Source: Pseudomonas gingeri
GTDB taxonomy: Bacteria > Pseudomonadota > Gammaproteobacteria > Pseudomonadales > Pseudomonadaceae
Reading direction: 5' to 3'
Assembly (NCBI RefSeq): GCF_013385635.1
Contig: NZ_JACAPR010000003.1
Span: forward strand, 96,028-160,027
Length of the DNA stretch: 64,000 nucleotides
Position 1 is the stretch's first letter, and each line of letters begins with the position of its first letter. A program made the position numbers and the translations under genes. This document shows positions 42,071 to 51,515 of this stretch, piece after piece. A model generated the notes under the pieces. That model did not search any database and was not told the DNA's origin. It saw nothing but the letters and a program-made list of their open reading frames with translations.

Positions 42071-43195
42071 ATGACCCTGAAAAAAGCGCTGATTACCGGG
42101 ATCACCGGCCAGGACGGCTCGTATTTGGCTGAGCTGTTGCTGGAAAAAGGGTACGAGGTCCACGGGATCAAGCGACGCGCATCGTCCTTCAACACGCAAC
42201 GTGTCGACCATATCTATCAGGATCCGCATGTTGATAATCAGCGCTTCATTTTGCACTACGGTGACCTGTCCGACTCTTCGAACCTGACACGCATCATTCA
42301 GGAGGTGCAGCCTGACGAGGTCTACAATCTGGGCGCACAGTCGCACGTCGCTGTGAGCTTCGAGTCGCCGGAGTATACGGCCGATGTGGACGCCATGGGG
42401 ACCTTGCGCATTCTCGAAGCCATCCGTCTGCTTGGCCTTGAGAAAAAGACACGTTTTTACCAGGCTTCCACATCCGAGCTCTATGGCCTTGTCCAGGAGA
42501 CTCCACAGAAAGAAACCACGCCTTTCTACCCGCGTTCGCCCTATGCGGTGGCCAAGCTGTATGCCTACTGGATCGTTGTGAATTACCGTGAGGCCTACGG
42601 TATGCACGCTTGCAACGGGATCCTCTTCAACCATGAATCACCGCGTCGCGGCGAGACGTTCGTGACACGCAAGATCACCCGGGGCCTGGCAAACATTGCA
42701 CAGGGGCTTGAGCAGTGCCTGTACATGGGCAACATGGATGCGCTACGTGATTGGGGGCATGCCAAGGACTACGTTCGCATGCAGTGGATGATGCTCCAGC
42801 AAGACGAACCTGAAGATTTCGTCATTGCGACGGGGGTGCAATATTCCGTTCGTGACTTCATTCGCTGGTCTGCTGTGGAACTGGGTCTGGCCTTGCGTTT
42901 TGAAGGGGCGGGAGTGGAGGAGCGGGGCATCATCGAGTCGATTACCGGTGACAAGGCTCCCGCACTCAAGGTCGGGGATACCTTGGTTCGTGTCGATCCA
43001 CGCTATTTCCGTCCGGCGGAGGTTGAAACATTGCTCGGCGATCCAACCAAGGCAAAAACGAAGCTGGGTTGGGTACCAGAGATTACGGCTCAAGAGATGT
43101 GTGCCGAAATGGTTCGCGAAGACCTGAAGGTCGCTCAGCGCCATGCATTGCTGAAGAACCATGGCTACGATTTGCCGGTGTCGTTGGAGAACTAG
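42071..43195 (+). CDS. gmd: GDP-mannose 4,6-dehydratase
   Basis: Converts GDP-D-mannose to GDP-4-keto-6-deoxymannose, the branch point for GDP-L-fucose and GDP-D-rhamnose. It has 374 residues, the usual length. [20 protein letters not shown], the catalytic [15 protein letters not shown] and [16 protein letters not shown], and [19 protein letters not shown] are all standard. It is followed 2 bases later by fcl, so the pair should make GDP-L-fucose. Confidence 0.97.
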   Translation: MTLKKALITGITGQDGSYLAELLLEKGYEVHGIKRRASSFNTQRVDHIYQDPHVDNQRFILHYGDLSDSSNLTRIIQEVQPDEVYNLGAQSHVAVSFESPEYTADVDAMGTLRILEAIRLLGLEKKTRFYQASTSELYGLVQETPQKETTPFYPRSPYAVAKLYAYWIVVNYREAYGMHACNGILFNHESPRRGETFVTRKITRGLANIAQGLEQCLYMGNMDALRDWGHAKDYVRMQWMMLQQDEPEDFVIATGVQYSVRDFIRWSAVELGLALRFEGAGVEERGIIESITGDKAPALKVGDTLVRVDPRYFRPAEVETLLGDPTKAKTKLGWVPEITAQEMCAEMVREDLKVAQRHALLKNHGYDLPVSLEN

Positions 43196-43197
43196 GA

Positions 43198-44175
43198 ATG
43201 TCGCGTCAATTGAGCGAACGTATTTTTGTCGCTGGCCACAAGGGAATGGTTGGCTCGGCCATCGTCCGTCGCCTGCAGGCGTTGGGCTACACGAATATTG
43301 TGACTCGCGACAGGGCTCAATTGAATCTGTTGGATCAGCATTCAGTAGCCACTTTTTTTGCCGAGAACAAAATTGACCAGGTGTATATGGCCGCTGCCAA
43401 GGTCGGGGGTATTCATGCCAATAACACCTACCCGGCAGAGTTCATCTACGAAAATCTGATGATGCAGGCGAACATCATCCACGCCGCGCATCAGCATGAT
43501 GTACAGAAAATGCTCTTTCTGGGGTCGTCTTGCATCTACCCAGTGAAGGTCCAGCAGCCTATGGCTGAAGAGGCCTTGCTGACGGGTGTCCTTGAGCCTA
43601 CCAATGAGCCTTACGCAATCGCCAAGATTGCCGGAATCAAGTTGTGCGAGAGTTACAATCGGCAGTATGGACGGGACTACAGAAGTGCCATGCCCACCAA
43701 CCTGTATGGACCTCATGATAACTTCCACCCGGAAAACTCCCATGTAATCCCGGCTCTCTTGCGTCGCTTCCATGATGCAGTTGAACAGGGTATCGAGGAG
43801 GTGGTTATCTGGGGTAGCGGTTCGCCGATGCGCGAGTTCCTGCATGTCGATGATATGGCCAGTGCCTCGGTTCATATCATGGAACTGGATCAGGCTGTGT
43901 ACGCTGCACATACACAATCGATGCTTTCGCACATCAATGTCGGCACTGGTGAGGATTGCACCATCCGCGAGTTGGCTCAAACGATCGCAAAGGTAACCGG
44001 ATTCAACGGTCGTCTGAGCTTTGATGCGAGCAAACCGGATGGGTCGCCAAGAAAGCTGATGGATGTTTCCCGTCTTGAGCAGTTGGGGTGGCGAGCGGCG
44101 ATCAGCCTTGAAGATGGGTTGCGTGACGCTTACGCTTGGTTCTCCGAGAATACTTCTTACGCTCGTTCACGATAG
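43198..44175 (+). CDS. fcl: GDP-L-fucose synthase
   Basis: GDP-4-keto-6-deoxymannose 3,5-epimerase/4-reductase of 325 residues. The cofactor motif is [16 protein letters not shown], then [29 protein letters not shown] (catalytic serine and cysteine) and [15 protein letters not shown] (YxxxK), [20 protein letters not shown]. All are diagnostic of Fcl (WcaG). The start at 43198 follows CTAGGA after the gmd stop. Confidence 0.96.
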   Translation: MSRQLSERIFVAGHKGMVGSAIVRRLQALGYTNIVTRDRAQLNLLDQHSVATFFAENKIDQVYMAAAKVGGIHANNTYPAEFIYENLMMQANIIHAAHQHDVQKMLFLGSSCIYPVKVQQPMAEEALLTGVLEPTNEPYAIAKIAGIKLCESYNRQYGRDYRSAMPTNLYGPHDNFHPENSHVIPALLRRFHDAVEQGIEEVVIWGSGSPMREFLHVDDMASASVHIMELDQAVYAAHTQSMLSHINVGTGEDCTIRELAQTIAKVTGFNGRLSFDASKPDGSPRKLMDVSRLEQLGWRAAISLEDGLRDAYAWFSENTSYARSR

Positions 44176-44319
44176 CTTGAAAACGCATGGCATGGTTTGG
44201 CACAAGACCTTGGCCATGCGGTTTCTTTTGCTTGGTGCATATCGCGATAGTCTTTCTCTTCTGCCAGCAAACAACCTCGTTCCTTCGGGGTATTCCTCGT
44301 TGAGATTTAGTCGGTACTT

Positions 44320-44811
44320 ATGATCAGGCACCTAATCAATATCATTCTCTCTCTCTTCCCACCGTCCCGACTTTTCGCCTTCAGAGCGGTTCTCTTGCGC
44401 TTCGCCAGCGTTGAGATACAAGCGAACGTAAAGTTTTGTGGTCGCGGATGGATTTATGGACGAGGCCGTCTGACTGTCGGCGAGGGAACCTGGATCAGCC
44501 CGGGTGGAATCTTCCATACGCATCAAAATGCTGATATTCGAATCGGCTCCCACTGCGATTTGGGCCCCGGGGTTGAGTTCATCTTGGGCAGTCACGAAAT
44601 CGGCTCGCGAGAGCGGCGTGCGGGTAAAGGTACGGCGCGTTCCATCGTTGTGGGGAACGGCTGCTGGATTGGCGCAAAAAGTGTCATTCTGGGGGGGGTT
44701 ACCATCGGTGATGGCGCTATAGTCGCGGCGGGAGCCATAGTGACCAGAGACGTTCCTGGCCATGTGCTTGTCGCTGGTGTTCCTGCTGTCGTAAAAAGGC
44801 AATTGCCATGA
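44320..44811 (+). CDS. Hexapeptide-repeat acyltransferase (WbbJ/LbetaH)
   Basis: Left-handed beta-helix acyltransferase of 163 residues. Hexapeptide repeats run through about residues 50-160 (VGNGCWIGAKSVILGGVTIG, then GAIVAAGAIVTRDVPGHVLV, ending AGVPAVVKRQLP). It probably O-acetylates a sugar of the repeat unit. A run of eight G (44691-44698) codes for the Gly-Gly in ILGGVTIG. The 144-bp spacer upstream (44176-44319) is the largest gap within the cluster and shows no gene. Confidence 0.88.
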   Translation: MIRHLINIILSLFPPSRLFAFRAVLLRFASVEIQANVKFCGRGWIYGRGRLTVGEGTWISPGGIFHTHQNADIRIGSHCDLGPGVEFILGSHEIGSRERRAGKGTARSIVVGNGCWIGAKSVILGGVTIGDGAIVAAGAIVTRDVPGHVLVAGVPAVVKRQLP

Positions 44812-45992
44812 AACGCCCCCTGGTCCTGGTGGTCTGTAACGCGTTGGATGACAAGACCCGCGTTGAAAGAGGAATTGTCAGCGACAGCCCGGCGGCTTCT
44901 CGCAAAGTCGTCATGCTCTGTCAGGCTTTGCGCGAAGCGGGGGCACGGCCTTGCATCCTTAGTCTTGGTCGGGGGCGCGCCAATGGTTCCTTCACCTATT
45001 TTCCCCGTAGCGTCAAGAGAGTGGCAGGCGTGCCGGTTGTGTATGCTCCTTTTTCTCATGTCCGGTTCCTTTCCCAGTTTCTCTCGTTGTTCTTTCTGAT
45101 CGGTACTTTGCTGCGACTATCGTCTAGCCAGCGTAAAGCAGTGATTTTCTACAATCGGATGAGTGCTTATTTACCATTGCTGCTGGCTGCGTCCGTCACT
45201 GGCTACAGACGGTTTCTTGATCTTGAGGATGGGGAAGTCGCAGGTCAGGGAAGTGGGTCGTTGAAAGCGCTTCTAGGCCGTTCGATTACCTGGCTCTATG
45301 ACCGTTTGTGTTCGGATGGGGCCCTATTGGCTTGTAGCGCCCTGGCACAGATGACTGGCATACGCCCGGTTCATTGTTACTACGGTTCAACCTCGACGAA
45401 GAAATTTGAAGTAAAACCGGGCACTAATCCTAGAGCGGTGCTAATGGCCGGCACCCTCAACACTGATACCGGTGCCGATCTATTGATAGAGACGGTGCGT
45501 TTACTTCGCCAGGAGAAGGACGAGTGGGCGCGAAATCTCCAGTTCGAGGTGACCGGTAAGGGCGAGGCGCTCCAAGCGCTGCAGGGCCTGGCGAATGAGT
45601 CCGGGACTCCAAAAGTGACCCTGCATGGCCGGACTACTGACGCTCAATACGCCGAGGTGCTCGAGCGTTGCAGTGTCGGATTGGCATTGAAGCCGGTAGG
45701 TGGACCATTGGCTGACACGACCTTTCCTTCAAAGGTCATTGAGTTTGCCGAAGCGGGTCTTCTGGTTCTTAGTACGGATATCAGTGACGTGCGGGCAGTG
45801 CTGGGCTCGGGTGCTATCTATCTGACTCGTAATGACTCTGCTGAGTTGGCTGCATTGTTCCGAAAAATTGTCGAGGACCCCGAAGAAAGTTTGACCTGCG
45901 CTCGGCGCGGTCAGCAGGCTGCCATTGCTCGTTGTGCGCCGCAACTGGCCGGCCGGGCAGTGTACGACTTCATGTTTGGCGGCCGGTCATGA
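44808..45992 (+). CDS. Glycosyltransferase (GT4-like)
   Basis: Protein of 394 residues, GT-B-like. The N-terminal half has a hydrophobic segment (FLSQFLSLFFLIGTLL) and the C-terminal half the donor-binding region (VLMAGTLNTDTGADLLIETV, VTGKGEALQAL, TFPSKVIEFAEAGLLVLSTD). It overlaps the acyltransferase by 4 bases and the next gene by 4 bases. Sugar specificity unknown. Confidence 0.75.
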   Translation: MKRPLVLVVCNALDDKTRVERGIVSDSPAASRKVVMLCQALREAGARPCILSLGRGRANGSFTYFPRSVKRVAGVPVVYAPFSHVRFLSQFLSLFFLIGTLLRLSSSQRKAVIFYNRMSAYLPLLLAASVTGYRRFLDLEDGEVAGQGSGSLKALLGRSITWLYDRLCSDGALLACSALAQMTGIRPVHCYYGSTSTKKFEVKPGTNPRAVLMAGTLNTDTGADLLIETVRLLRQEKDEWARNLQFEVTGKGEALQALQGLANESGTPKVTLHGRTTDAQYAEVLERCSVGLALKPVGGPLADTTFPSKVIEFAEAGLLVLSTDISDVRAVLGSGAIYLTRNDSAELAALFRKIVEDPEESLTCARRGQQAAIARCAPQLAGRAVYDFMFGGRS

Positions 45993-47155
45993 TGGAAAAG
46001 CCATTGTTCATTACCTGGCAGCCGGTGCTGACGGATCACCAAGCGTTTACTTATGAAGGGTTGTCTCGACAGGCGGAAACTCCGGTCCTTGCTTACGTGC
46101 TGACAATGGAGGATGCCACACGTCGTGCCCAGGGATGGCGGGACACTCAGGTTGAGTCGATTGAGCGGCGGCTTATACCGGAGCGTGGCACGTTCTTGTA
46201 TTGTTATCAGAAAATGCGTGAGCACCGGCATGATATACATTTGTTTGGTAGCGCATTTCAAAGCTCAAAGATGCTTTATTGCCTATTGTTGGCAGTGGCT
46301 TTGCGCGTTGAGTTTTATATTGTCTCGGAGCCTTATTCACCTATCAGTCAGGGTTATTTCAGCGATGGTGCCTTGACGCTTGAAAAACTCAAGGCAAAGT
46401 TGCGACCATTTCTTTATAAAATATATATGGCGCTGCTTAAACAAAGCATGTCTGGAGTTTTTTCGATTTCCTCGAAAGCGCTCTCGCAGTATTCGGATGC
46501 AGGAGTGAAAAAAGATAAACTATTTCCCTTTGGTTACTTTGTTCCAATCATTGAAAACCGATTTTTGGCACCACAAGAAAAGCCTGAAAGCTCGGACTGT
46601 CTGAGAGTTATTTTTGTCGGGGCATTGATTGCTCGTAAAGGTGTTGATCTGCTTATAGAAGCTATCGCCAACTCGGGGGCTTCTGTGGTTCTTGATGTCT
46701 ATGGTCCTGGTGATCCCTCTTCATTCGCGTTTGATGGCGAAAAGATCCGTTACTGCGGAATCATTCCCTTCGGCAGCACGCAAGCAATCGTGTCCAGTTA
46801 TGATCTTCTTGTCCTGCCCAGCCGCTATGACGGCTGGGGTGTTGTGGTGAATGAGGCTCTGTGTGCGGGAGTGCCGGTACTATGCAGCGACCAGGTGGGG
46901 GCTCGAGTGCTGGTCGAGAAATTTGGGGCAGGAGCCGTCTTCGACTCCAACGATCACGGTGCGCTTGAGCGTATGATCGGTATGCTGTGTTCCGAGCCAG
47001 AACATCTGGTCGCTATGCGTGCTGCCACGCACCATGCAGCAGCAGCTATCCAGCCTGTTGTCGCGGCGGATTACATGTTGGCAGTTCTTCGCGCCAAACC
47101 AGAGTGCAAGGCTGCCGTAGTTTCTCCCTGGTATCCGAAAGAGTCTTTGCAATGA
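45989..47155 (+). CDS. Glycosyltransferase (GT4-like)
   Basis: Protein of 388 residues. The C-terminal GT-B domain reads VIFVGALIARKGVDLLIEAI and LLVLPSRYDGWGVVVNEALC with AGVPVLCSDQVGA, the GT4 signature. The start at 45989 overlaps the previous stop (ATGATGG; a second ATG at 45992 is equivalent). An AT-rich patch at about 46370-46600 suggests mosaic origin. Sugar specificity unknown. Confidence 0.8.
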   Translation: MMEKPLFITWQPVLTDHQAFTYEGLSRQAETPVLAYVLTMEDATRRAQGWRDTQVESIERRLIPERGTFLYCYQKMREHRHDIHLFGSAFQSSKMLYCLLLAVALRVEFYIVSEPYSPISQGYFSDGALTLEKLKAKLRPFLYKIYMALLKQSMSGVFSISSKALSQYSDAGVKKDKLFPFGYFVPIIENRFLAPQEKPESSDCLRVIFVGALIARKGVDLLIEAIANSGASVVLDVYGPGDPSSFAFDGEKIRYCGIIPFGSTQAIVSSYDLLVLPSRYDGWGVVVNEALCAGVPVLCSDQVGARVLVEKFGAGAVFDSNDHGALERMIGMLCSEPEHLVAMRAATHHAAAAIQPVVAADYMLAVLRAKPECKAAVVSPWYPKESLQ

Positions 47156-48276
47156 GTCAAGATACTGTTCGCCTGCATCTGACCAACATTGCCGGCCAGG
47201 GGGCTGTACAGTTGCTCAAATCATTGTTGCCGGCTCTGGAGCAGAACACGGGGGTGCGTGTTGTCGAAGCCTATCTACCTGGCAAAGGGGACTTATCATC
47301 CTATAAGGGCGCGGGGGGGGCAATAAAAGTAACGAGCTATCGGCGTTACTTGCCTAATGCTTTCTCACGTTTGATGGAGTGTCTTTTTCTTGGTCGGCGT
47401 TTTAGCGGGGCCGTCCCCTTATTGGTGATGGGTGACTTACCCATTCGTTGCATCACCCGGCAAACGGTTTTCGTTCAGAACTCTCATCTTTTGCGGCCTG
47501 CAACGACCTCTTGGAGTGTTGCAGGGCTGAAGTTGTCAATGTTCAGATGGGTTTTTCGCCGGAACCTTCGATATGCCCAGGCGTTTATCGTGCAGACGGC
47601 GCTGATGCGTGAGGCTCTGATTGACTCGTATCCCTCATTAGAGTCGCGAGTGTACGTTGTGCCACAACCAGTCCCTGTCTGGCTATTGAAGTCCGGGCTT
47701 CGGCGGACGGGGCGTGTTGGTGCGGCAGGCGAGCCCTTGCGTTTGATCTATCCGGCGGCAGGGTATCCTCACAAGAATCACAAGCTGCTGGCCGCTATCG
47801 ATACTAGCGATATGACACAATGGCCCGTCGCGAGTGTTGATCTCACCCTCGCGCAAAGCAGTAATCCAGCCCCCGATGCGCCGTGGCTGCACTGCCTGGG
47901 CGTCTTCTCGTCGCAACAGATGCTTGATGCCTACCGGCGAGTGGATGCTCTGTTGTTTCTCTCGACGGACGAGAGCTATGGATTTCCGCTTGTGGAGGCC
48001 ATGTTTTCAGGCTTGCCAATCATTTGCCCTGACCTGCCTTATGCCCGGGTTTTGTGCGGTGACGAAGCAATATACTTTCGAGTGAACGATCCGGTGTCTT
48101 TGAAAGGCGCTGTGAATGAGTTGTACAGAAAGCTTTCTGCAGGTTACTGGCCTGATTGGGGCGAGCAATTGAAAGCAATACCCAGGGATTGGGAGATTGT
48201 CGCAAGGAGCATGCTGGACATCGCCGCTCAGCCATTGACCGGTGCGAACAACGAATTGAATGCAAGGGATGATTAA
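47152..48276 (+). CDS. Glycosyltransferase (GT4-like)
   Basis: Protein of 374 residues. The C-terminal half contains LIYPAAGYPHKNHKLLAAID and FLSTDESYGFPLVEAMFSGL, typical of GT4 enzymes. The start at 47152 overlaps the previous stop by 4 bases. A run of eight G (47313-47320) lies in the N-terminal coding part. Sugar specificity unknown. Confidence 0.8.
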   Translation: MSQDTVRLHLTNIAGQGAVQLLKSLLPALEQNTGVRVVEAYLPGKGDLSSYKGAGGAIKVTSYRRYLPNAFSRLMECLFLGRRFSGAVPLLVMGDLPIRCITRQTVFVQNSHLLRPATTSWSVAGLKLSMFRWVFRRNLRYAQAFIVQTALMREALIDSYPSLESRVYVVPQPVPVWLLKSGLRRTGRVGAAGEPLRLIYPAAGYPHKNHKLLAAIDTSDMTQWPVASVDLTLAQSSNPAPDAPWLHCLGVFSSQQMLDAYRRVDALLFLSTDESYGFPLVEAMFSGLPIICPDLPYARVLCGDEAIYFRVNDPVSLKGAVNELYRKLSAGYWPDWGEQLKAIPRDWEIVARSMLDIAAQPLTGANNELNARDD

Positions 48277-49686
48277 ATGTTGATTCCGGTAATTATGGCC
48301 GGTGGTTCTGGCTCCCGCCTCTGGCCGCTGTCGCGTCAGCTCAATCCCAAGCAGTTTCTTTGCCTGGCGGACGCCGAATTGTCCATGTTGCAAGCCACGA
48401 TCAAGCGTCTGGACGGCCTTGATGTCGCTTTGCCTCGTTTGATCTGTAATGAGGAACACAGGTTTCTCGCCGCGGAGCAGCTCAGACGCCTGGGCATGGA
48501 AAACATCAATATTCTACTTGAGCCTATAGGGCGTAATACCGCTCCCGCGGTTGCCCTGGCCGCGTTGCAGGCAGCCGCTGAAGAGCAGGAACCGGTGCTG
48601 TTGGTTCTGGCGGCGGATCATCTGATCCAGGATATTGAAACGTTCCAGGCCAGCATACGACAGGCTTTGCCTCTGGCGCTTGATGGCAAACTCGTTACCT
48701 TCGGGATTGTCCCGACCCAACCGGAAACGGGTTATGGCTATATCGAAAAGGGTGAGAGCCTCGATGCCAATGGCTTCGAGGTGGCGCGTTTTGTAGAAAA
48801 GCCGGATGAAAAAACGGCCCGCGCCTATCTGGATAGCGGGAATTACCTATGGAACAGTGGCATGTTCATGTTTCGTGCTAGCCGCTACCTGGAAGAGCTG
48901 GAAAAATTCCGTCCGGATATCCTGGCATCTTGTCGTAGTGCGCTTGCCGTGGGGGCGCAGGACATGCACTTCACTCGTGTAGGTGTCGAGGCTTTCACAG
49001 CCTGTCCTTCTGAGTCGATCGACTATGCGGTGATGGAAAAAACTGCTGATGCGGTTGTGGTTCCGCTCGACGCCGGCTGGAGCGATATCGGGTCCTGGGC
49101 GGCGTTGTGGGAAGTTGGAAGCAAGGACGCCCAGGGCAACGTATGTCACGGTGATGTTCTGGTCGAGCAGACAAGTAATACATTCGTGCATTCGCAAAGC
49201 CGCTTGGTCAGTACTGTTGGCGTTGATGATCTTGTGATTGTGGAAACCAAGGACGCGGTCCTGGTGGCCCATAAAAGCCAAGTGCAAAATGTAAAGAAAA
49301 TCGTTGATAGGTTGAAGAGCGAAGGACGCTGTGAATCGCTTGATCACCGTGAGGTCTATCGTCCCTGGGGTGTCTATGATTCGATTGATAAAGGTAGTCG
49401 CTATCAAGTGAAGCGCATTACCGTCAATCCTGGAGCGAAACTCTCATTGCAAATGCACCACCATCGCGCTGAGCATTGGATTGTCGTAAGCGGTACTGCG
49501 AAGGTCACCAACGGTGAAAAAACCTATCTGGTAACTGAAAACCAATCCACCTATATCCCTATCGGCCAGGTACATACGCTGGAAAATCCCGGGGTTATTC
49601 CTTTAGAACTGATTGAAGTGCAATCCGGTTCCTATTTGGGTGAAGACGATATTGTACGTTTTGAAGATCTGTACGGCCGTGCATGA
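48277..49686 (+). CDS. manC: Mannose-1-phosphate guanylyltransferase / mannose-6-phosphate isomerase
   Basis: Bifunctional type II PMI/GMP enzyme of 469 residues, supplying GDP-mannose for Gmd. The pyrophosphorylase signature is [20 protein letters not shown] near the start, then [15 protein letters not shown]. The C-terminal cupin isomerase domain (about 345-469) has [20 protein letters not shown] and [20 protein letters not shown]. Pseudomonas paralogs are AlgA and WbpW. It directly abuts the previous gene. Confidence 0.96.
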   Translation: MLIPVIMAGGSGSRLWPLSRQLNPKQFLCLADAELSMLQATIKRLDGLDVALPRLICNEEHRFLAAEQLRRLGMENINILLEPIGRNTAPAVALAALQAAAEEQEPVLLVLAADHLIQDIETFQASIRQALPLALDGKLVTFGIVPTQPETGYGYIEKGESLDANGFEVARFVEKPDEKTARAYLDSGNYLWNSGMFMFRASRYLEELEKFRPDILASCRSALAVGAQDMHFTRVGVEAFTACPSESIDYAVMEKTADAVVVPLDAGWSDIGSWAALWEVGSKDAQGNVCHGDVLVEQTSNTFVHSQSRLVSTVGVDDLVIVETKDAVLVAHKSQVQNVKKIVDRLKSEGRCESLDHREVYRPWGVYDSIDKGSRYQVKRITVNPGAKLSLQMHHHRAEHWIVVSGTAKVTNGEKTYLVTENQSTYIPIGQVHTLENPGVIPLELIEVQSGSYLGEDDIVRFEDLYGRA

Positions 49687-49695
49687 GAGGTGGTT

Positions 49696-50463
49696 TTGAA
49701 GTTATCAATTGTTACGGTTTGCTATAACAGCGCGAACACCATTCGAGACACGATAGAGTCGGTTCTATCGCAGGATTATCCTGAGATTGAATACATAGTG
49801 GTGGATGGCGGCTCGAAAGACGGCACCCAGGCGATTATCGAGTCTTATGGTGATCGTATCAGCAAGTTTGTCAGCGAACCGGACAAAGGAATTTACGACG
49901 CGATGAACAAAGGGGTGGCGCTGGCGAGCGGAGAGGTAGTCGGTATCCTGAACTCCGACGATTTTTACGAAAGCTCCACCAGTGTTTCTTCTGTGGTAGA
50001 GGCGTTCGGGCGCTTCCCAGAAAGTGATGTGGTCTTCGGTGATGTCGTGTTTGTTAATGCTGTCGACCTGCAGAAAGTAACTCGCTTTTACCGTGGTAAT
50101 CGATTCGCTCCCTGGAAGCTGCGTTTTGGATGGATGCCACCTCACCCTGCGAGCTTTATACGCAAGACCGCGTACGAGGCAGTCGGTCCGTACTCTCTGA
50201 AGTACAAAATATCCGCGGATTATGAGTTTTTTGTTCGGTTTTTCATGGTCCGGCGTCTCAAGTACTCCTATCTTGAGCGGGTCGTGGTCCGCATGCGTGC
50301 CGGTGGTGCCAGTACCTCAGGGCTGAGGAGTAGCTTGAAATTGAATTTGGAAATCGTGGATGCCTGTCGTACCAACGGTGTCTACACCAACATACTGATG
50401 CTCCTGCTCAAGTTACCTTTCAAGCTTTATGAGTTGCGCAAGCGCCCCAAGAGTATGTCCTGA
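49696..50463 (+). CDS. Glycosyltransferase family 2
   Basis: GT-A fold transferase of 255 residues. It begins MKLSIVTVCYNSANTIRDTI, followed by EYIVVDGGSKDGTQAII and ILNSDDFYESS (DxD-like). The TTG start at 49696 is chosen because GAGAGG lies 5 bases upstream and gives the usual MKLSIVTV start; a GTG at 49690 is possible. Close in style to WcaA/colanic-type transferases. It ends overlapping the next start by 1 base. Confidence 0.85.
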   Translation: MKLSIVTVCYNSANTIRDTIESVLSQDYPEIEYIVVDGGSKDGTQAIIESYGDRISKFVSEPDKGIYDAMNKGVALASGEVVGILNSDDFYESSTSVSSVVEAFGRFPESDVVFGDVVFVNAVDLQKVTRFYRGNRFAPWKLRFGWMPPHPASFIRKTAYEAVGPYSLKYKISADYEFFVRFFMVRRLKYSYLERVVVRMRAGGASTSGLRSSLKLNLEIVDACRTNGVYTNILMLLLKLPFKLYELRKRPKSMS

Positions 50464-51431
50464 TGCCGAGTATTTTTTTGACTGGCGGGACTGGGTTTGT
50501 GGGGGGCGCAGTCCTGCGACGCCTGAGTAGCGATACTCGCTCCAGTTATCGGCTTATGGTTGGTGTCAGGCGTCCGGGCGCCCAATTTCCAGAGGGCGTG
50601 GTTCCGGTGGTCGGGGGGCGGGACGATATTTTTTCTGCAGGCTCCTACCTGTCTGAGATTGATGTCGTCATTCATGCCGCTGCACGCGTTCATGTGATGA
50701 ATGAGACTGCTGGTGACGTGCTGGAAGCGTTTCGTCAGGTCAATACCGAGGCAACTCTGGCGCTTGCACGGAAAGCGGCTCAAGCAGGCGTAAAACGCTT
50801 TGTGTTCATCAGTTCGATAAAGGTCAATGGTGAAGGTACCCTCCCAGGAAGACCCTATCGTGCTGATGACCTTCCTTCCCCCACTGATCCTTACGGTATT
50901 TCCAAGCTTGAGGCAGAGCGTGGATTACAAGCCTTGTCGGCAGAAACCGGCATGGAGGTCGTGATCATAAGACCTGTGCTGGTTTACGGTCCGGGCGTGA
51001 AGGCTAATTTTCGCGGCATGATGAATTGGTTGCGGCGAGGTGTACCGTTACCGTTCGGAGCCATTAACAATCAGCGTAGTCTGGTTGCTCTGGACAACCT
51101 GGTGGATCTGATAGTGGCTTGCATTGATCATCCGGCAGCGGCCAATCAAGTGTTTCTGGTCAGTGATGGCGAGGATCTTTCCACCACCCAACTGTTGATC
51201 CGGATGGGCCACGCATTGGGTAGACCGGCGAGGTTGTTACCGGCACCAATGTGCTTTTTAAGCATCCTCTTTAGGCTGTTGGGAAAAAAAGCTACAGCGC
51301 AACGCTTGCTGGGATCGTTGCAAGTGGATATCGACAAGACCAGGACATTGCTCAACTGGGTGCCCCCCGTCAATGTTGAAGACGCATTATCGGCAACGGC
51401 GAAAGACTATCTGGAGTCTTGTGTCGGATAG
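50463..51431 (+). CDS. NAD-dependent epimerase/reductase (WbpV-like)
   Basis: Extended SDR of 322 residues. The cofactor motif is FLTGGTGFVGGAVLRRL, with VIHAAARVHVMNET, FISSIKVNGEGT and DPYGISKLEAERGLQ (YxxxK). It matches the group that includes WbpV and WbpK, reductases acting on UDP-4-keto-6-deoxy-GlcNAc to give UDP-QuiNAc or UDP-FucNAc. In such clusters it is usually followed by the initiating transferase wbpL; here the cluster ends instead. No wbpM is in the window. Confidence 0.82.
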   Translation: MPSIFLTGGTGFVGGAVLRRLSSDTRSSYRLMVGVRRPGAQFPEGVVPVVGGRDDIFSAGSYLSEIDVVIHAAARVHVMNETAGDVLEAFRQVNTEATLALARKAAQAGVKRFVFISSIKVNGEGTLPGRPYRADDLPSPTDPYGISKLEAERGLQALSAETGMEVVIIRPVLVYGPGVKANFRGMMNWLRRGVPLPFGAINNQRSLVALDNLVDLIVACIDHPAAANQVFLVSDGEDLSTTQLLIRMGHALGRPARLLPAPMCFLSILFRLLGKKATAQRLLGSLQVDIDKTRTLLNWVPPVNVEDALSATAKDYLESCVG

Positions 51432-51480
51432 GTATCATCTGGAGCCGCATATTTTTATCTTTTGCTCTGAACGATGAGAG

Positions 51481-51510
51481 GGTCGCACCCACGTGGTATG
51501 GGGGCGACCT
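51481..51510. other. Imperfect hairpin between the cluster end and ndh
   Basis: GGTCGCACCC and GGGGGCGACC can pair with one mismatch around a 9-base loop. No T tract follows on either strand, so it is not a classic terminator, but it is the only structure in the 84-base convergent spacer. Confidence 0.35.
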
Positions 51511-51515
51511 GCAAC

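Noticed and set aside
30649..51515. Integrative element using tRNA-Pro as attachment site
   Set aside because: No integrase, transposase or insertion sequence is present and no tRNA fragment was seen at the right edge; kept only as a hot-spot question.
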